Part shown: positions 8,269-17,304 of the stretch, piece by piece
Layout: each line of letters starts with the position of its first letter
Numbering within the stretch: the first letter of the stretch is position 1
NCBI RefSeq assembly: GCF_003952185.1
Contig: NZ_RXFS01000011.1
Coordinates: 184,418 to 248,417 of the forward strand
Direction: 5' to 3'
DNA length: 64,000 nucleotides
DNA from: Variovorax sp. 679
GTDB taxonomy: Bacteria; Pseudomonadota; Gammaproteobacteria; Burkholderiales; Burkholderiaceae_C
Notes under the pieces: model-generated
What the model saw: the letters and a program-made list of their open reading frames with translations, nothing else
Told to the model about the DNA's origin: nothing
Database searches by the model: none
Made by a program: the position numbers and the translations under genes

Positions 8269-9303
8269 TCAGCGCACTACTTCGATCCTGCGGATCGGTA
8301 TCGCCGCCTCCGCGGCTCGCGCCCTCAGCTGTCCGCACCCGCCATCGACATCCTGCCCCGCCGAATGCCGCAGCTTCGTCAGGATGCCGCGCTCATGCAG
8401 CGTGCGGGCGATCTGCTCGCAACGCTCCAGCGACGGACGACTGAAGTCCACGCCGTCCACCGCGTTGAAGGGAATCATGTTCAGCACGCCCCACTTGCCC
8501 GAGAGCAGCCGCACGATGCCGTCGATCTCGTCCTGCCCGTCGTTCACGCCTTCCAGCAGCGTCCACTGGTACTGGATGGGGTAGCCGCTGGCACGCGCGT
8601 AGCGCTCGCCCGCCTCGACCAGCTCTTCAGGCGTCATGGCTGGCGCACGCGGAAGCAGCTTCCTGCGCAGCTTGGCCCTGGTGGTGTGCAGCGAGAGCGC
8701 CAGCGCAGGCCTCACGCGCTCGGTCATCAGCCGCTCGAACACGCGCGGATCGCCCACGGTGGAGAACACGAGGTTCTTGTGGCCGACGTTGCCGACCGTG
8801 CCCAGCAGCTCGATCGCCTCCAGCACGTTGTCCATGTTGTGAGCCGGCTCGCCCATGCCCATGAACACCACCTTGCGCACCGGCCTGCGCATGCGCGCGA
8901 GCGCGACCTGCGCAATGATCTCGGCGCTGCCCACCTGGCGCAACAGGCCGTCGCGGCCCGTCATGCAGAACTGGCAGCCGACCGCGCAGCCCACTTGCGA
9001 GGAGACGCACAGGCCGTCGCGCGGCAGCAGCACGCTCTCCACGGTCTGGCCATCGGCGAGGGCCACCAGCAGCCGCTCGGAACCGTCGGCGCCGGGATGC
9101 GCCGCGACGACGCGCGCGAGCCCCGCAAGCTCGGCTTCGATGGACGGCAACTCCTCCATCAGCGAAGCAGGAAAGAAGCTCGCGGGCAGGCGCCTGCCGC
9201 TGTTCCTGGGCAGCGCGTGGGACCACAGCCGCAGGATGCGCTGCTCGTGGCTGGGGCCGGCTCCGGCTTTTCGCAGCCGTTGTTTCAGTTCGTGGATTCG
9301 CAT
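8269..9303 (-). CDS. RlmN/Cfr-family radical SAM RNA methyltransferase
   Basis: About 344 aa. The radical SAM cluster motif is C106-AVG-C110-QF-C113, followed by MGMGEPAHNMDNVL, which binds SAM, and LHTTRAKLRRKLLPRAP. The C-terminal Cys in DVDGGCGQL corresponds to the cysteine that forms the methyl-transfer intermediate in RlmN. The family methylates C2 (RlmN) or C8 (Cfr) of an adenine in 23S rRNA. The N-terminus is shorter than in housekeeping RlmN and the sequence around the cluster (SSQVGCAVGCQFCMTG) differs from the usual STQ.GCAL.C.FC.TG, so this is likely a paralogue. Position methylated cannot be told. ATG at 9303 is preferred over a GTG at 9333. Confidence 0.82.
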   Translation of the reverse strand: MRIHELKQRLRKAGAGPSHEQRILRLWSHALPRNSGRRLPASFFPASLMEELPSIEAELAGLARVVAAHPGADGSERLLVALADGQTVESVLLPRDGLCVSSQVGCAVGCQFCMTGRDGLLRQVGSAEIIAQVALARMRRPVRKVVFMGMGEPAHNMDNVLEAIELLGTVGNVGHKNLVFSTVGDPRVFERLMTERVRPALALSLHTTRAKLRRKLLPRAPAMTPEELVEAGERYARASGYPIQYQWTLLEGVNDGQDEIDGIVRLLSGKWGVLNMIPFNAVDGVDFSRPSLERCEQIARTLHERGILTKLRHSAGQDVDGGCGQLRARAAEAAIPIRRIEVVR

Positions 9304-9384
9304 GCGCCGCCTGGGGCAAGGGGACTCCCGCACAGGCGCGGGATGGTGATCGACAAGCGCCAGATTGTGCCCGGCGCCGGGCGC

Positions 9385-10827
9385 TCACCCTTGCGACTGC
9401 AGCCGCCCGGCCTGCCGGCGGCTGTTGGCGATCATGGCCGAGCCGGCGAGGCACAGGGTCGCGAGCAAGGCCAGCGCCGAACTGGCGCCCCGGGTGAAGG
9501 CCGCCACATCCGCATCGGAAAGCCCCACACCAGTGCTTCCGAGAACCATGCGCTGCGAGCCCGGAGAGAGCCGCGCAAGCGCCACGCTCAACGCCAGTGC
9601 GGTTCCCACCATGATCCCGGTGTTCTGCAGCGTCGAGCGCACGCCGTTCGCGATGCCTCGCCGCTGGGGCTGCACGTTCTGCAGGATCGACGCGTTGTTC
9701 GGCGTCACGAAGCTGCCGATGCCCAGGCCGAGCACCCACAGGCAAGCGGCAAGCTGCGCGGCGCCGATCTCCGGCCGCAGCAGCGCGGCCAGCATTGCCA
9801 GCGCGCATCCCGCGAGCAGCATTCCGCACACGCAGACGGATTCGGGGCTGAAGCGCCGGATCAGCATGCCCGCCACCGGCGCGGCCATCAGCATGCCGAA
9901 TGCGACCGGTGCCACACGCAGGCCAGCCTGCGAAGGCTCCAGCCCCGCGCAGGCTTGCAGGTACAAGGCCACCAGCACCAGCGGAGCAGCCTGCGTCATT
10001 GACAGCAGCAGGATGCCCGCGTACGCGGTGCGTCGCGCAGGATCGGCGAACAGCGACGGGTCGACCAGCGGGCTCGCCGAATGCAACTGCACCTTCGAGA
10101 AGAGCGCGATGGCGCAGAGCCCCGCGAGCATGAACGCAAGTACCGGCGCGCTCGTCCATCCACGCGCTCCCGCCATCGAGAGCGCGTAGGTCACGCCCCC
10201 GATGCCGGCGAAGGAAAGCGCAGCACCCGCGAGGTCGAAGCGCTCGGCACGCAGCGCGGCGCTCGCGGGCAAGACCTTCCACGACCACGCCAGCACACAA
10301 AGCCCGATGGGCACGTTGAGCATGAAGAGAACGCGCCAGCCCCACCACGACACGACGAAGCCGCCGGCCAGCGGCCCCACTACCTGGGCCAGCGCCGCGA
10401 CCATCGCGAGGATGCCGAGCGCGAGCCCCATCCTGGTGCGACCGAATGCATCGCCCACGAGTGCGCTGGAGTTCGCCATGACACCCGCCGCGCCCACGGC
10501 CTGGCACACGCGAGCCGCCAGCATCAGTTCAGCATTCGGCGCGAATGCGCACGCGGCGCAGGCGGCGATGAAGAGCGACAGCCCGGAGAGAAAGAGCCTT
10601 CGCCGCCCCCAGAGATCGGCCAGCCGCCCGAAGCTGAGGATGCAGACCGTGCTGACCAGCATGTAGGACAGCAGGATCCAGCTCGCCTGCGCGGGCGAAG
10701 CGTGCAGGCTGCGCGCCGCCGCGGGCAGCGCGACATTGAGCGCGCTGAGATTAAGAAAGCACAGCAGCGCCCCCGCGCTGGCGGCGACGAGCACCGCCCA
10801 GCCCGTCCTGTCCGCGTCGTCGGTCAT
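9385..10827 (-). CDS. MFS drug-efflux-type transporter, DHA2 group
   Basis: 480 aa with about 14 hydrophobic helices, the size and helix count of the DHA2 (EmrB/QacA) group. Motif A is visible as GRLADLWGRRRLFLSG (residues ~66-81), and motif C-like GPLAGGFVVSWWGWRVLFMLNVPIG at about 150-174 is characteristic of DHA2 antiporters. It would export organic compounds with proton influx at the inner membrane. It starts 7 bp after the Bug gene and is the last gene of the amidase-Bug-MFS operon, which may mean that it handles the substrate or product of the amidase. Confidence 0.85.
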   Translation of the reverse strand: MTDDADRTGWAVLVAASAGALLCFLNLSALNVALPAAARSLHASPAQASWILLSYMLVSTVCILSFGRLADLWGRRRLFLSGLSLFIAACAACAFAPNAELMLAARVCQAVGAAGVMANSSALVGDAFGRTRMGLALGILAMVAALAQVVGPLAGGFVVSWWGWRVLFMLNVPIGLCVLAWSWKVLPASAALRAERFDLAGAALSFAGIGGVTYALSMAGARGWTSAPVLAFMLAGLCAIALFSKVQLHSASPLVDPSLFADPARRTAYAGILLLSMTQAAPLVLVALYLQACAGLEPSQAGLRVAPVAFGMLMAAPVAGMLIRRFSPESVCVCGMLLAGCALAMLAALLRPEIGAAQLAACLWVLGLGIGSFVTPNNASILQNVQPQRRGIANGVRSTLQNTGIMVGTALALSVALARLSPGSQRMVLGSTGVGLSDADVAAFTRGASSALALLATLCLAGSAMIANSRRQAGRLQSQG

Positions 10828-10834
10828 CGCCCTC

Positions 10835-11806
10835 TCAGTCCTCGCTCTTGAATCCCGATGCCTCGACGATGGGGCGCCAGTAGGCCCTGTCCTCGGCCAT
10901 GATCCGCTTCACGTCCGCGCCGGGCAGCCCCGTGGGCTCCAGGCCCATGCGGTCGACCTGCGCGCGCACCTGCGGGCGGCGCATCGCGGCGAGGAAGGCC
11001 GACTCCAGCTTCGCGACCACCTCCTTCGGCGTGCCCGCCGGCACGAAAGCGGCATAGGCGGCGTTGGCGCGGTCGAAGGCGTCGTAGCCCGACTCCTTGA
11101 TCGTCGGCACGTCGGGCAGCCAGCTCAGGCGCTTCGTGCCCGCGACGCCGAGTATCCGCAGCTTGCCCGCGCGGTGAAGTTCGAGCTGGCTCGCCAGCGC
11201 GTCGGCGCCGAGCGGCACGTGGTCGCCGATGATGTCGGTCGCCAGCGGCGCGCCGCCCCTGTAGCTGACCGGCGCGAGCGGCACGCCGATGGCCTTGGAC
11301 AGCTGCAGCACGCTGAAGTGCAGCCCGCCGCCCAGGTTGGTCATGCCCACGCTGCCGCCGGAAGGATTCTTCCGCAGCCACGCGACGTACTCGGGGATCG
11401 TCCTGAACGGCTGGTTGGCGCCGGCCGAGACCACGCTGGGCACGTTCGCCAGGTGCGCGACGGGAATGAAGTCCTTGTCGACGTCGTAGTTCAGCCGCGC
11501 ATAGGTCATCGGAAAGAGCACGAAGGGCGGCGTGCCGCCGATCAGGATGGTTCGGCCGTCGGGCTTCGCTACCTTGACGGCCTCGATGGAAATGCGTGAC
11601 GACGCGCCGGGCCGGTTCTCCACCAGCACGGGCTCCTTGAACGTGGTGCGCAAGTCTTCCGCCAGCGAGCGCGCGAGGCTGTCGAGGGCGCCGCCCGGCG
11701 GAAATCCGATGATCAGCCGGATGGGCGTGCTGTTGTCGGCATGCGCGGCCGCGCCGATCAGGGCGATCGACGCGCCGAGAAGAAGTGTCTTGAGGAACGG
11801 GGCCAT
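10835..11806 (-). CDS. Bug-family (tripartite tricarboxylate transporter) solute-binding protein
   Basis: About 323 aa. Signal peptide MAPFLKTLLLGASIALIGAAAHA, then the Bug hallmarks: PIRLIIGFPPGGALDSLAR, VENRPGASSRISIEAV, AKPDGRTILIG and LPDVPTIKESGYDAF. Bug proteins are periplasmic binding proteins, usually for carboxylates or other small anionic ligands; many are orphans without nearby TctA/TctB, as here. It lies between the amidase and the MFS exporter, so the ligand may be the amidase substrate or product. Confidence 0.88.
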   Translation of the reverse strand: MAPFLKTLLLGASIALIGAAAHADNSTPIRLIIGFPPGGALDSLARSLAEDLRTTFKEPVLVENRPGASSRISIEAVKVAKPDGRTILIGGTPPFVLFPMTYARLNYDVDKDFIPVAHLANVPSVVSAGANQPFRTIPEYVAWLRKNPSGGSVGMTNLGGGLHFSVLQLSKAIGVPLAPVSYRGGAPLATDIIGDHVPLGADALASQLELHRAGKLRILGVAGTKRLSWLPDVPTIKESGYDAFDRANAAYAAFVPAGTPKEVVAKLESAFLAAMRRPQVRAQVDRMGLEPTGLPGADVKRIMAEDRAYWRPIVEASGFKSED

Positions 11807-11838
11807 GGTGGAGTACCTGCGGAGTTGGAAAAACGGAC

Positions 11839-13311
11839 TCAGAAGGGCAGCACGGTCAGCGCGTTGGCCGGCCGGTGCGCGGCCTCGAAGGCCGCGGCGG
11901 CCTGCAGCAATTGCTGGTCTTCGCGGAAGCGGCCGACGAGCTGCATGCCGATGGGGAGCCCGTCGCTGCCCGCGCCGCACGGCAGGCTGATGGCGGGATG
12001 GCCCGTGAGGTTGAAAGGCATGGTCCACGGGAACCAGTTCGACCGCACCTCGGCGAAGGATTCGCCGTCGATCTCGATGCTGCCGAACAGGTCCTGGTCG
12101 ATGGGCAGGGCCGTGCGCGAGAGCGTCGGCGTGAAGATGAAATCGTGCGTCTCGAGCTGAGCCTGCACCGTGCGGAAGAGTGCCGTCCTGGCGAACATGG
12201 CCTGCTGGAAGGCGACGCCGTCGACATGCTCCGCGAGCGCGAGCTGCTTCAGCAGCGACGGGCTCAGCTGGTCGGCGTGCGCTGCCGCCAGCGGCGCGAA
12301 GCGCCCACGCCAGCTGGTGTGGTTGATGACCCGCCACACGGACTCGACGTCATAGCCCTCGCCCGGCATCTCCTCGAGCTGCGCGCCCATCGAGTGCAGC
12401 GTTTCGAGCGCGGATCCGAACGCGGCGGCGACGTCGGCTGAAATCGGCCGCCCCTTCGGCGTCGCGCAGTACAGGACACGTTTTCCGTGAAGGTCTCCGC
12501 CGGGCTTCAGCGCGTCGAAGTACGGCTGGGCCGGCACGCCGAGCGACCACGGATCGCTTCCGTGGGCACCGGTCATCGCCTGCAGCATGAGCGCCGTGTC
12601 GGCCACGTCGCGCGTGGTGGGCGTCACGTAGGTGTAGTTGCCGAAGGCGTCCTGCACCTGGCTGTGGGGAACCACGCCCAGGCTCTGCTTGAGGCCGACC
12701 ACGCCGTTGCAGGCGGCGGGAATGCGGGTGGAGCCGCCGCCGTCGGTCGCAATGGCCAGCGGCGCCACGCCCGCCGCGATGGACGCCGCCGCGCCACCGC
12801 TGGAGCCGCCGCTGGTGCGCGTCGCGTCCCATGCGTTGCGCGTGCTGCCGAAGAGCGGCGCGTCGGTCAGGCACTTGGCGCCGAACTCGGACGAGGTCGT
12901 CTTGCCGATGAGGATGGCGCCCGCCTGACGCATGCGCGCGACGGCCACCGCGTCGCGCGCGGGAACATGGTCGCGGTGCAGCATGGAGCCGTAGGTCGTC
13001 CGCACGCCCTGCGTGTCGACGATGTCCTTTACCGTGAACGGCAGGCCGTGGAGCAGGCCCGATGCCTCGCCCTTCATCAGTGCCGCTTCCGCGCTCCTGG
13101 CCTGCTCCATCGCCTGCTCGTGGCAGAGTGTGATGAAGCAGTTCAGCAGCGGCTGCACCGCGTCGGCCCGGCGAAGCACCTCGCCGACGATCTCCACCGG
13201 CGAGAGCTTGCGCTGCACGACGAGGGTGCGCAGCGTCGCGGCGGACATCTCGCAGATTTCGGACTTCGGAAGCGCGGGAAACGCGTGACGGGACGGAGAA
13301 AACTTTTGCAT
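11839..13311 (-). CDS. Amidase-signature hydrolase
   Basis: About 490 aa. Complete catalytic triad: Lys95 in PFTVKDIVDT, the cis-Ser in TSGGSSGGAAA (170/171) and nucleophile Ser194 in GGGSTRIPAACNGVVGLKQS. Full length for the family and no signal peptide. It hydrolyses an amide; candidates include aryl or aliphatic amides or carbamoyl compounds, but the substrate is not predictable. First gene of the operon amidase-Bug-MFS and divergent from a LysR gene, which probably controls it. ATG at 13309-13311 is chosen; a second upstream start would extend it by eight residues. Confidence 0.88.
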   Translation of the reverse strand: MQKFSPSRHAFPALPKSEICEMSAATLRTLVVQRKLSPVEIVGEVLRRADAVQPLLNCFITLCHEQAMEQARSAEAALMKGEASGLLHGLPFTVKDIVDTQGVRTTYGSMLHRDHVPARDAVAVARMRQAGAILIGKTTSSEFGAKCLTDAPLFGSTRNAWDATRTSGGSSGGAAASIAAGVAPLAIATDGGGSTRIPAACNGVVGLKQSLGVVPHSQVQDAFGNYTYVTPTTRDVADTALMLQAMTGAHGSDPWSLGVPAQPYFDALKPGGDLHGKRVLYCATPKGRPISADVAAAFGSALETLHSMGAQLEEMPGEGYDVESVWRVINHTSWRGRFAPLAAAHADQLSPSLLKQLALAEHVDGVAFQQAMFARTALFRTVQAQLETHDFIFTPTLSRTALPIDQDLFGSIEIDGESFAEVRSNWFPWTMPFNLTGHPAISLPCGAGSDGLPIGMQLVGRFREDQQLLQAAAAFEAAHRPANALTVLPF

Positions 13312-13380
13312 GCGCAAATGATTGATTCGCCGCATTCGCTAGTCCAATACTGTTTTCTCGAAAAGGCATATGGACAGCGT

Positions 13381-14280
13381 ATGGCTACACCGGACTTCAG
13401 AACGCTCCGCTATTTCGTGGCGGTCGCCGAAGAACGCAGCGTGGGCAAGGCGGCGCGGCGGCTCAACATGGCGCAGCCGCCGCTGTCGGTCCACATCAGG
13501 CATCTGGAGGAGTCGGTGGGTACGCCCCTGTTTCGCAGGACGGCGCGCGGCATGGAGATCACCGACGCGGGCAATGCGCTCTTCCGGCGCGCGAAGGAGG
13601 CACTGCTGCTCGCCAACGAAGGCTTCGACGCCGCCCGCGCCATCGGCTCGGGCAGCAGGGGCAGGCTCACGGTCGGGACCATGATCGCCCTCTCCTACCT
13701 GGTGCTGCCCCGCCTGGAGAACGCGCTTCGCGCGAAGTTGCCGGACGTGGAGATCCAGTACGTGGAGCTGAACGCCGTCAACAACGTGTCGGCTCTCGTC
13801 GAAGCGGAGGTGTCGGTGGCGATCTGTATCCCGCCCATCGCCCAGCCGGGCATCTCGGTCGAGCGCATCGGCACCCAGCCGCTGATGCTGGCCGTGCGCA
13901 CGGACTCGGCCCTTGCCCGCATGGCCAGCATTCCGCTCGATCGGCTCGAGGGCGTTCCGCTCATCGGGCTACCGGTGCCGGAAGGCGACGTGGACAAATC
14001 GGTCGTCGCCTCGCTGCTGCGGCGGCACGACGTCAGCATGCCGGTCGCGCAGCGGGTCGAGACCATGGTGTCGGCGCTGGCGCTTGTGCTCGCGGGCAAG
14101 GGCGTGGCCATCCTGCCTGCGTGCGCGCGCATCGGCCGACCGCCGGGCGTGGTGTTCAGGCCCCTGCGCAATGCCAGCGCGAAGATGGACGTCGCGGCCT
14201 GCTGGCGCAGCGACTGGGAGAGCCCGCTGATCGAACCTTTCCTGGCTTGCGCACGCGCATCTCTGCGGCAAGCGGGTTGA
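13381..14280 (+). CDS. LysR-family regulator divergent to the amidase operon
   Basis: 299 aa. Winged helix-turn-helix at residues ~5-63 (FRTLRYFVAVAEERSVGKAARRL, QPPLSVHIRHLEESVG), then a substrate-binding domain. The pattern with RRTARGMEITDAGNALFRRA and VQYVELNAVNN-like text resembles the CynR/CatR-like and NAC/TsaR groups, which use short ligands. The 69-bp gap to the divergent amidase start must contain both promoters and the operator, so control of the amidase-Bug-MFS operon is the natural inference. ATG at 13381 matches the usual N-terminus length. Confidence 0.87.
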   Translation: MATPDFRTLRYFVAVAEERSVGKAARRLNMAQPPLSVHIRHLEESVGTPLFRRTARGMEITDAGNALFRRAKEALLLANEGFDAARAIGSGSRGRLTVGTMIALSYLVLPRLENALRAKLPDVEIQYVELNAVNNVSALVEAEVSVAICIPPIAQPGISVERIGTQPLMLAVRTDSALARMASIPLDRLEGVPLIGLPVPEGDVDKSVVASLLRRHDVSMPVAQRVETMVSALALVLAGKGVAILPACARIGRPPGVVFRPLRNASAKMDVAACWRSDWESPLIEPFLACARASLRQAG

Positions 14281-14303
14281 CGAAGGCCGGTGGCCCCATC
14301 AGC

Positions 14304-14870
14304 TCACCTGGCGGGAGCGGCCAGCAGCGTCTCGATCCACGCGGGAGGAATCGCGCCCGGCACCCGGGTGCCGTCGTCGAAGATCAGCGTCGGCGTTCCT
14401 TCGACCTTGTAGCGGCGACCGAGCTCGATGCCACGCTGCAGGCCGGTGGTGTCGCAACCCTGCGCCGCGGCGGCAGGCGCGGTGCCGTTCTCGATCCAGT
14501 CGGACCATGTCTTCTGCCTGTCCTTGCTGCACCACACGCCGCGTGCCTTGGCGAGCGAATCGTCGCCGAGCACGGGGTACAGGAACATGTAGACCGTCAC
14601 ATTGCCGATGGCCTTGAGGTCCTTGTCGATGCGCTTGCAGTGGCCGCAGTTCGGGTCGGAGAACACGGCGAGCCTGCGCTTGCCGCTGCCATGCACGATC
14701 CTTATCGCGTCGTTCAGGGGGAGCTTGTCGAAGACGAAGCCGTCGATCTTCCTGAAGCGCCCTTCCGGCGAGCTGCTCTTGCCCTGGGCATGGCTGGCAC
14801 CCGCGAATGCAAGTGCTCCGAGAGTGCAACCCATCAGCAGGGTACGGCGCGTGGAATTCATGTTCTCCAT
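14304..14870 (-). CDS. DsbC/DsbG-like thiol:disulfide protein
   Basis: About 188 aa. Tat- or Sec-like N-terminus (STRRTLLMGCTLGALAFAGASHA), then a thioredoxin-fold domain with active site CGHC (Cys75-Cys78) in FSDPNCGHCKR and the cis-Pro loop VEGTPTLIFDDG. A second Cys pair (WCSK and GCDTTG) occurs in the inserted helical part, as in DsbC catalytic domains. It lacks the N-terminal dimerisation domain of full-length DsbC, so it resembles the catalytic half only. Periplasmic. It follows the three-domain sulfur enzyme by 32 bp on the same strand and may share its transcript. Two ATGs (14870 and 14861) are possible starts. Confidence 0.8.
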   Translation of the reverse strand: MENMNSTRRTLLMGCTLGALAFAGASHAQGKSSSPEGRFRKIDGFVFDKLPLNDAIRIVHGSGKRRLAVFSDPNCGHCKRIDKDLKAIGNVTVYMFLYPVLGDDSLAKARGVWCSKDRQKTWSDWIENGTAPAAAAQGCDTTGLQRGIELGRRYKVEGTPTLIFDDGTRVPGAIPPAWIETLLAAPAR

Positions 14871-14902
14871 GTCGATCGGGGCAAATGGTTTGTCGAGGGC
14901 GT

Positions 14903-17164
14903 TCAATGCACCGCGGCGCTCGGCTCTGCGGCAACGCCGCGCGCAGGCCACAGCGCGAGGCCGCCTGAGAGGCTCCATGCCTGCGCATGGCCGAGGCGAC
15001 GAAGCGCCTTGGCGGCCTGCGCGCTGCGGTTGCCGCTTCGACAGTAGAACAGCACCGGGGTTCCGGCCGGCAGCGCCAGCCATGCGGGCAATGCATTGAG
15101 CAGCCCTGACAGCGGCACGGCCTCGCAGTGCGCGTCGGCGCCGAAGGGCAGCGTTTCGCTCAGGCGCTGCTCGTAGGGTTCGCGCACGTCCACCAGCAGC
15201 AGGCCCGGGTTTTCGCGCAGCAGCCGCTGCGCTTCGGCAGCACTCATCTCGTGGCCCGCGCCGGCGCAGCCGCTGTCGACGCGCGCACCGCATGCCAGGG
15301 TCTGGTATTCAGTCAGCGCGAGATCCTTCTCCAGTTCGGCTTTGGCCTCGGCGAACCGCCGCGCGTCGATGCTGCCGGCGAGCACCTGCGCCAGCAACGG
15401 CTGGGCCGCGCATTCGCGCGCCAGCGTGCTCGCGAAGCGGTCGTCGTAGTCGTGCGCCGGGAGCAGCAGCGTGCGCGGGCCCGCGGCCTGCTCCAGCTTC
15501 TTCAGCGAGGGGCCGAATGCCAGCGGCGCGCTCTGTGCGAAGTCGCTGCGCCCCAGTGCGCCGGGCATCACGGTGTCGCCGACGAAAGCGAGGCGGATGT
15601 GCATCTGCGCGTCGTGCAGCAGGTAGGCGGTCGAGTCGACAGTGTGCCCGGGGGTCGCCAGACGGGTCAGCATCTGCGCCCCGAGGCAGATCGCATCGAC
15701 GCCCTGGGGCCAGCCGAGCGCGTCGAACCTGCCCGGCGAAAGGAACTGCGCGGGAAGCGCCGCGCGCAGTTCGCCGCCCGAGGAGACGTGGTCGCCATGG
15801 CTGTGCGTGTCGAGCACGGCGACCAGCGTGTACTCCTGGCAGCGCAGCAGTTGCGCGATGCGCCCGGTCAGCTCGGGCAGCGGGTCGATGACGACGCAGC
15901 GCCGGCTGTCGGCATCGGCCACGAGGTAGCAGCACGCGCCGCCCACCACGAAGCGGGTCAGGCCGTCGAGCGCGTTGCCCGGCGTCGATGCCTCCTCCGC
16001 TGTTCCCAGGCAACTGGCGCGCAGCGAAGCACCGCAGGAGCCGATGCGCGCGCAGGCTTCGTCGATGAAGGCCGGGTCGCTGGCCGGGCCAAACGACAGT
16101 CGCACGGCCGATGCCGCTTGCCAGGCGGGCAGGCCCATCGCTTCCAGCACATGGCTCGGCAGCGCCTTGGACGCGCCACAGGCCGAGCCCCCGCTCACCC
16201 GCACGTCGGCGGCGTCGAACAGGTCCTGCAGGAGCTTCGAGTCCAGGCCGGGCACCGAGAAATTGAGGGTCGTCGGCAGGCTCAGCTCGAAGGGCGCGTT
16301 GAACACCACGCCGGGGAACGCGCTCTTCAGCGCCGAGGCGATGCGTTCGCGGTACGTCTCCAGCGTTCGCCTGCCCATGAAGGTCTCGCCGTCCTCGAGC
16401 GCCTCCAGCACGGTGCCGAGCGCGGCGATGCCGGACATGTTCTCGGTTCCGGAGCGCAGCGCGCCTTCCTGGCCGCCGCCCGCCATCAGCGGCGTGAACG
16501 GTGCGCCTTCGCGAACGTAGAGCAGGCCGATGCCCTTGGGGGCGTAGAGCTTGTGTCCCGAGAACGGCGCGTAGTCGATGCGATGGGCCGCGAGCCGCAG
16601 TTCGAGCTTGCCCAGCGCCTGCACGCTGTCGACCATCCACAGGGCCGGGCTGCCGGCCAGTGCCTGCTCGATGCCGTCGAGGTCGCTGATGACGCCAGTC
16701 TCGTTGTTGGCGGCCATGGTGCAGGCCAGCCCCGCCCGCCCTGCATGCGCGCGCAGCCATTGCAGGTCGTGACGACCGTCTAGGCCGACCGGGATGGGCA
16801 GCACGCGCAGGTTCAGGCCCAGCAGCTTGTTCCAGTGCCTGAGCGCCTCGGGCACCGCCTTGTGCTCCGTCGCGCCGTAGAGCAGGCAGTCGATGTCCTC
16901 GCGGCCGCGCAGGGAGCTCAACGCCGACAGCACCGCCGTCTGAATGCCTTCGGTGGCGCCGCTGAGAAAAAGCAGGTCGCCCGTGGGAGCACCGAGCAGG
17001 CGGCGCGCGCGGGCGCGCACCGAATCCATCAGCGCGCGCGCCTTCAGGCCCGTGCTGTGTACGCTGCTGGGGTTGCCGAAGTCGTCGGCCATGGCTGCGA
17101 GTGCCGCGGCCCGTGCGCGAGGCAGCACAGGCGTGGTGGCGTTGGCGTCGAGGTAGATGTCCAT
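14903..17164 (-). CDS. Fused cysteine desulfurase / persulfide-dioxygenase-like MBL / rhodanese
   Basis: About 753 aa in three parts. Residues 1-~385 are a NifS-type desulfurase: MDIYLDANATTP, PLP Lys205 in FSGHK, catalytic Cys329 in SGGSACGAS. Residues ~400-600 are a metallo-beta-lactamase fold of the ETHE1 type: HSHGDH (454-459), His507, GDTVMPGALGRSDF with Asp530, and PAHDYDDR with His571; these match persulfide dioxygenase metal sites. Residues ~635-753 are a rhodanese with VDVREPYEQ and active Cys708 in FYCRSGNRS. A plausible flow is cysteine to enzyme persulfide, to oxidation or transfer to thiosulfate. The ATG at 17162-17164 begins the desulfurase exactly; upstream in-frame codons have no domain. 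Divergent from an Lrp gene. Confidence 0.9.
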   Translation of the reverse strand: MDIYLDANATTPVLPRARAAALAAMADDFGNPSSVHSTGLKARALMDSVRARARRLLGAPTGDLLFLSGATEGIQTAVLSALSSLRGREDIDCLLYGATEHKAVPEALRHWNKLLGLNLRVLPIPVGLDGRHDLQWLRAHAGRAGLACTMAANNETGVISDLDGIEQALAGSPALWMVDSVQALGKLELRLAAHRIDYAPFSGHKLYAPKGIGLLYVREGAPFTPLMAGGGQEGALRSGTENMSGIAALGTVLEALEDGETFMGRRTLETYRERIASALKSAFPGVVFNAPFELSLPTTLNFSVPGLDSKLLQDLFDAADVRVSGGSACGASKALPSHVLEAMGLPAWQAASAVRLSFGPASDPAFIDEACARIGSCGASLRASCLGTAEEASTPGNALDGLTRFVVGGACCYLVADADSRRCVVIDPLPELTGRIAQLLRCQEYTLVAVLDTHSHGDHVSSGGELRAALPAQFLSPGRFDALGWPQGVDAICLGAQMLTRLATPGHTVDSTAYLLHDAQMHIRLAFVGDTVMPGALGRSDFAQSAPLAFGPSLKKLEQAAGPRTLLLPAHDYDDRFASTLARECAAQPLLAQVLAGSIDARRFAEAKAELEKDLALTEYQTLACGARVDSGCAGAGHEMSAAEAQRLLRENPGLLLVDVREPYEQRLSETLPFGADAHCEAVPLSGLLNALPAWLALPAGTPVLFYCRSGNRSAQAAKALRRLGHAQAWSLSGGLALWPARGVAAEPSAAVH

Positions 17165-17272
17165 TGGGGTGATTCCGGGAGAAGACGTTGCGGGCGGGTG
17201 CCGCGCTCCTGAAGGAGTCTGCGGGCCGGACCCGGGAAGCGGCTTGCCTTTTGCGCTGTCGATGCCGGTAAT

Positions 17273-17299
17273 ATTGGAATCCAATGCTCTTTTAAAGAG
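17273..17299. promoter_or_regulatory. Paired inverted repeats before the Lrp gene
   Basis: Two adjacent perfect 6-bp inverted repeats with single-base centres: ATTGGA-A-TCCAAT (17273-17285) and CTCTTT-T-AAAGAG (17287-17299). They lie between the divergent fused sulfur enzyme and the Lrp gene, ending 5 bp before the Lrp ATG. Their placement suits autoregulation by an Lrp/AsnC protein, though AAAGAG also acts as the ribosome site. Confidence 0.5.
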
Positions 17300-17304
17300 A
17301 ATTC

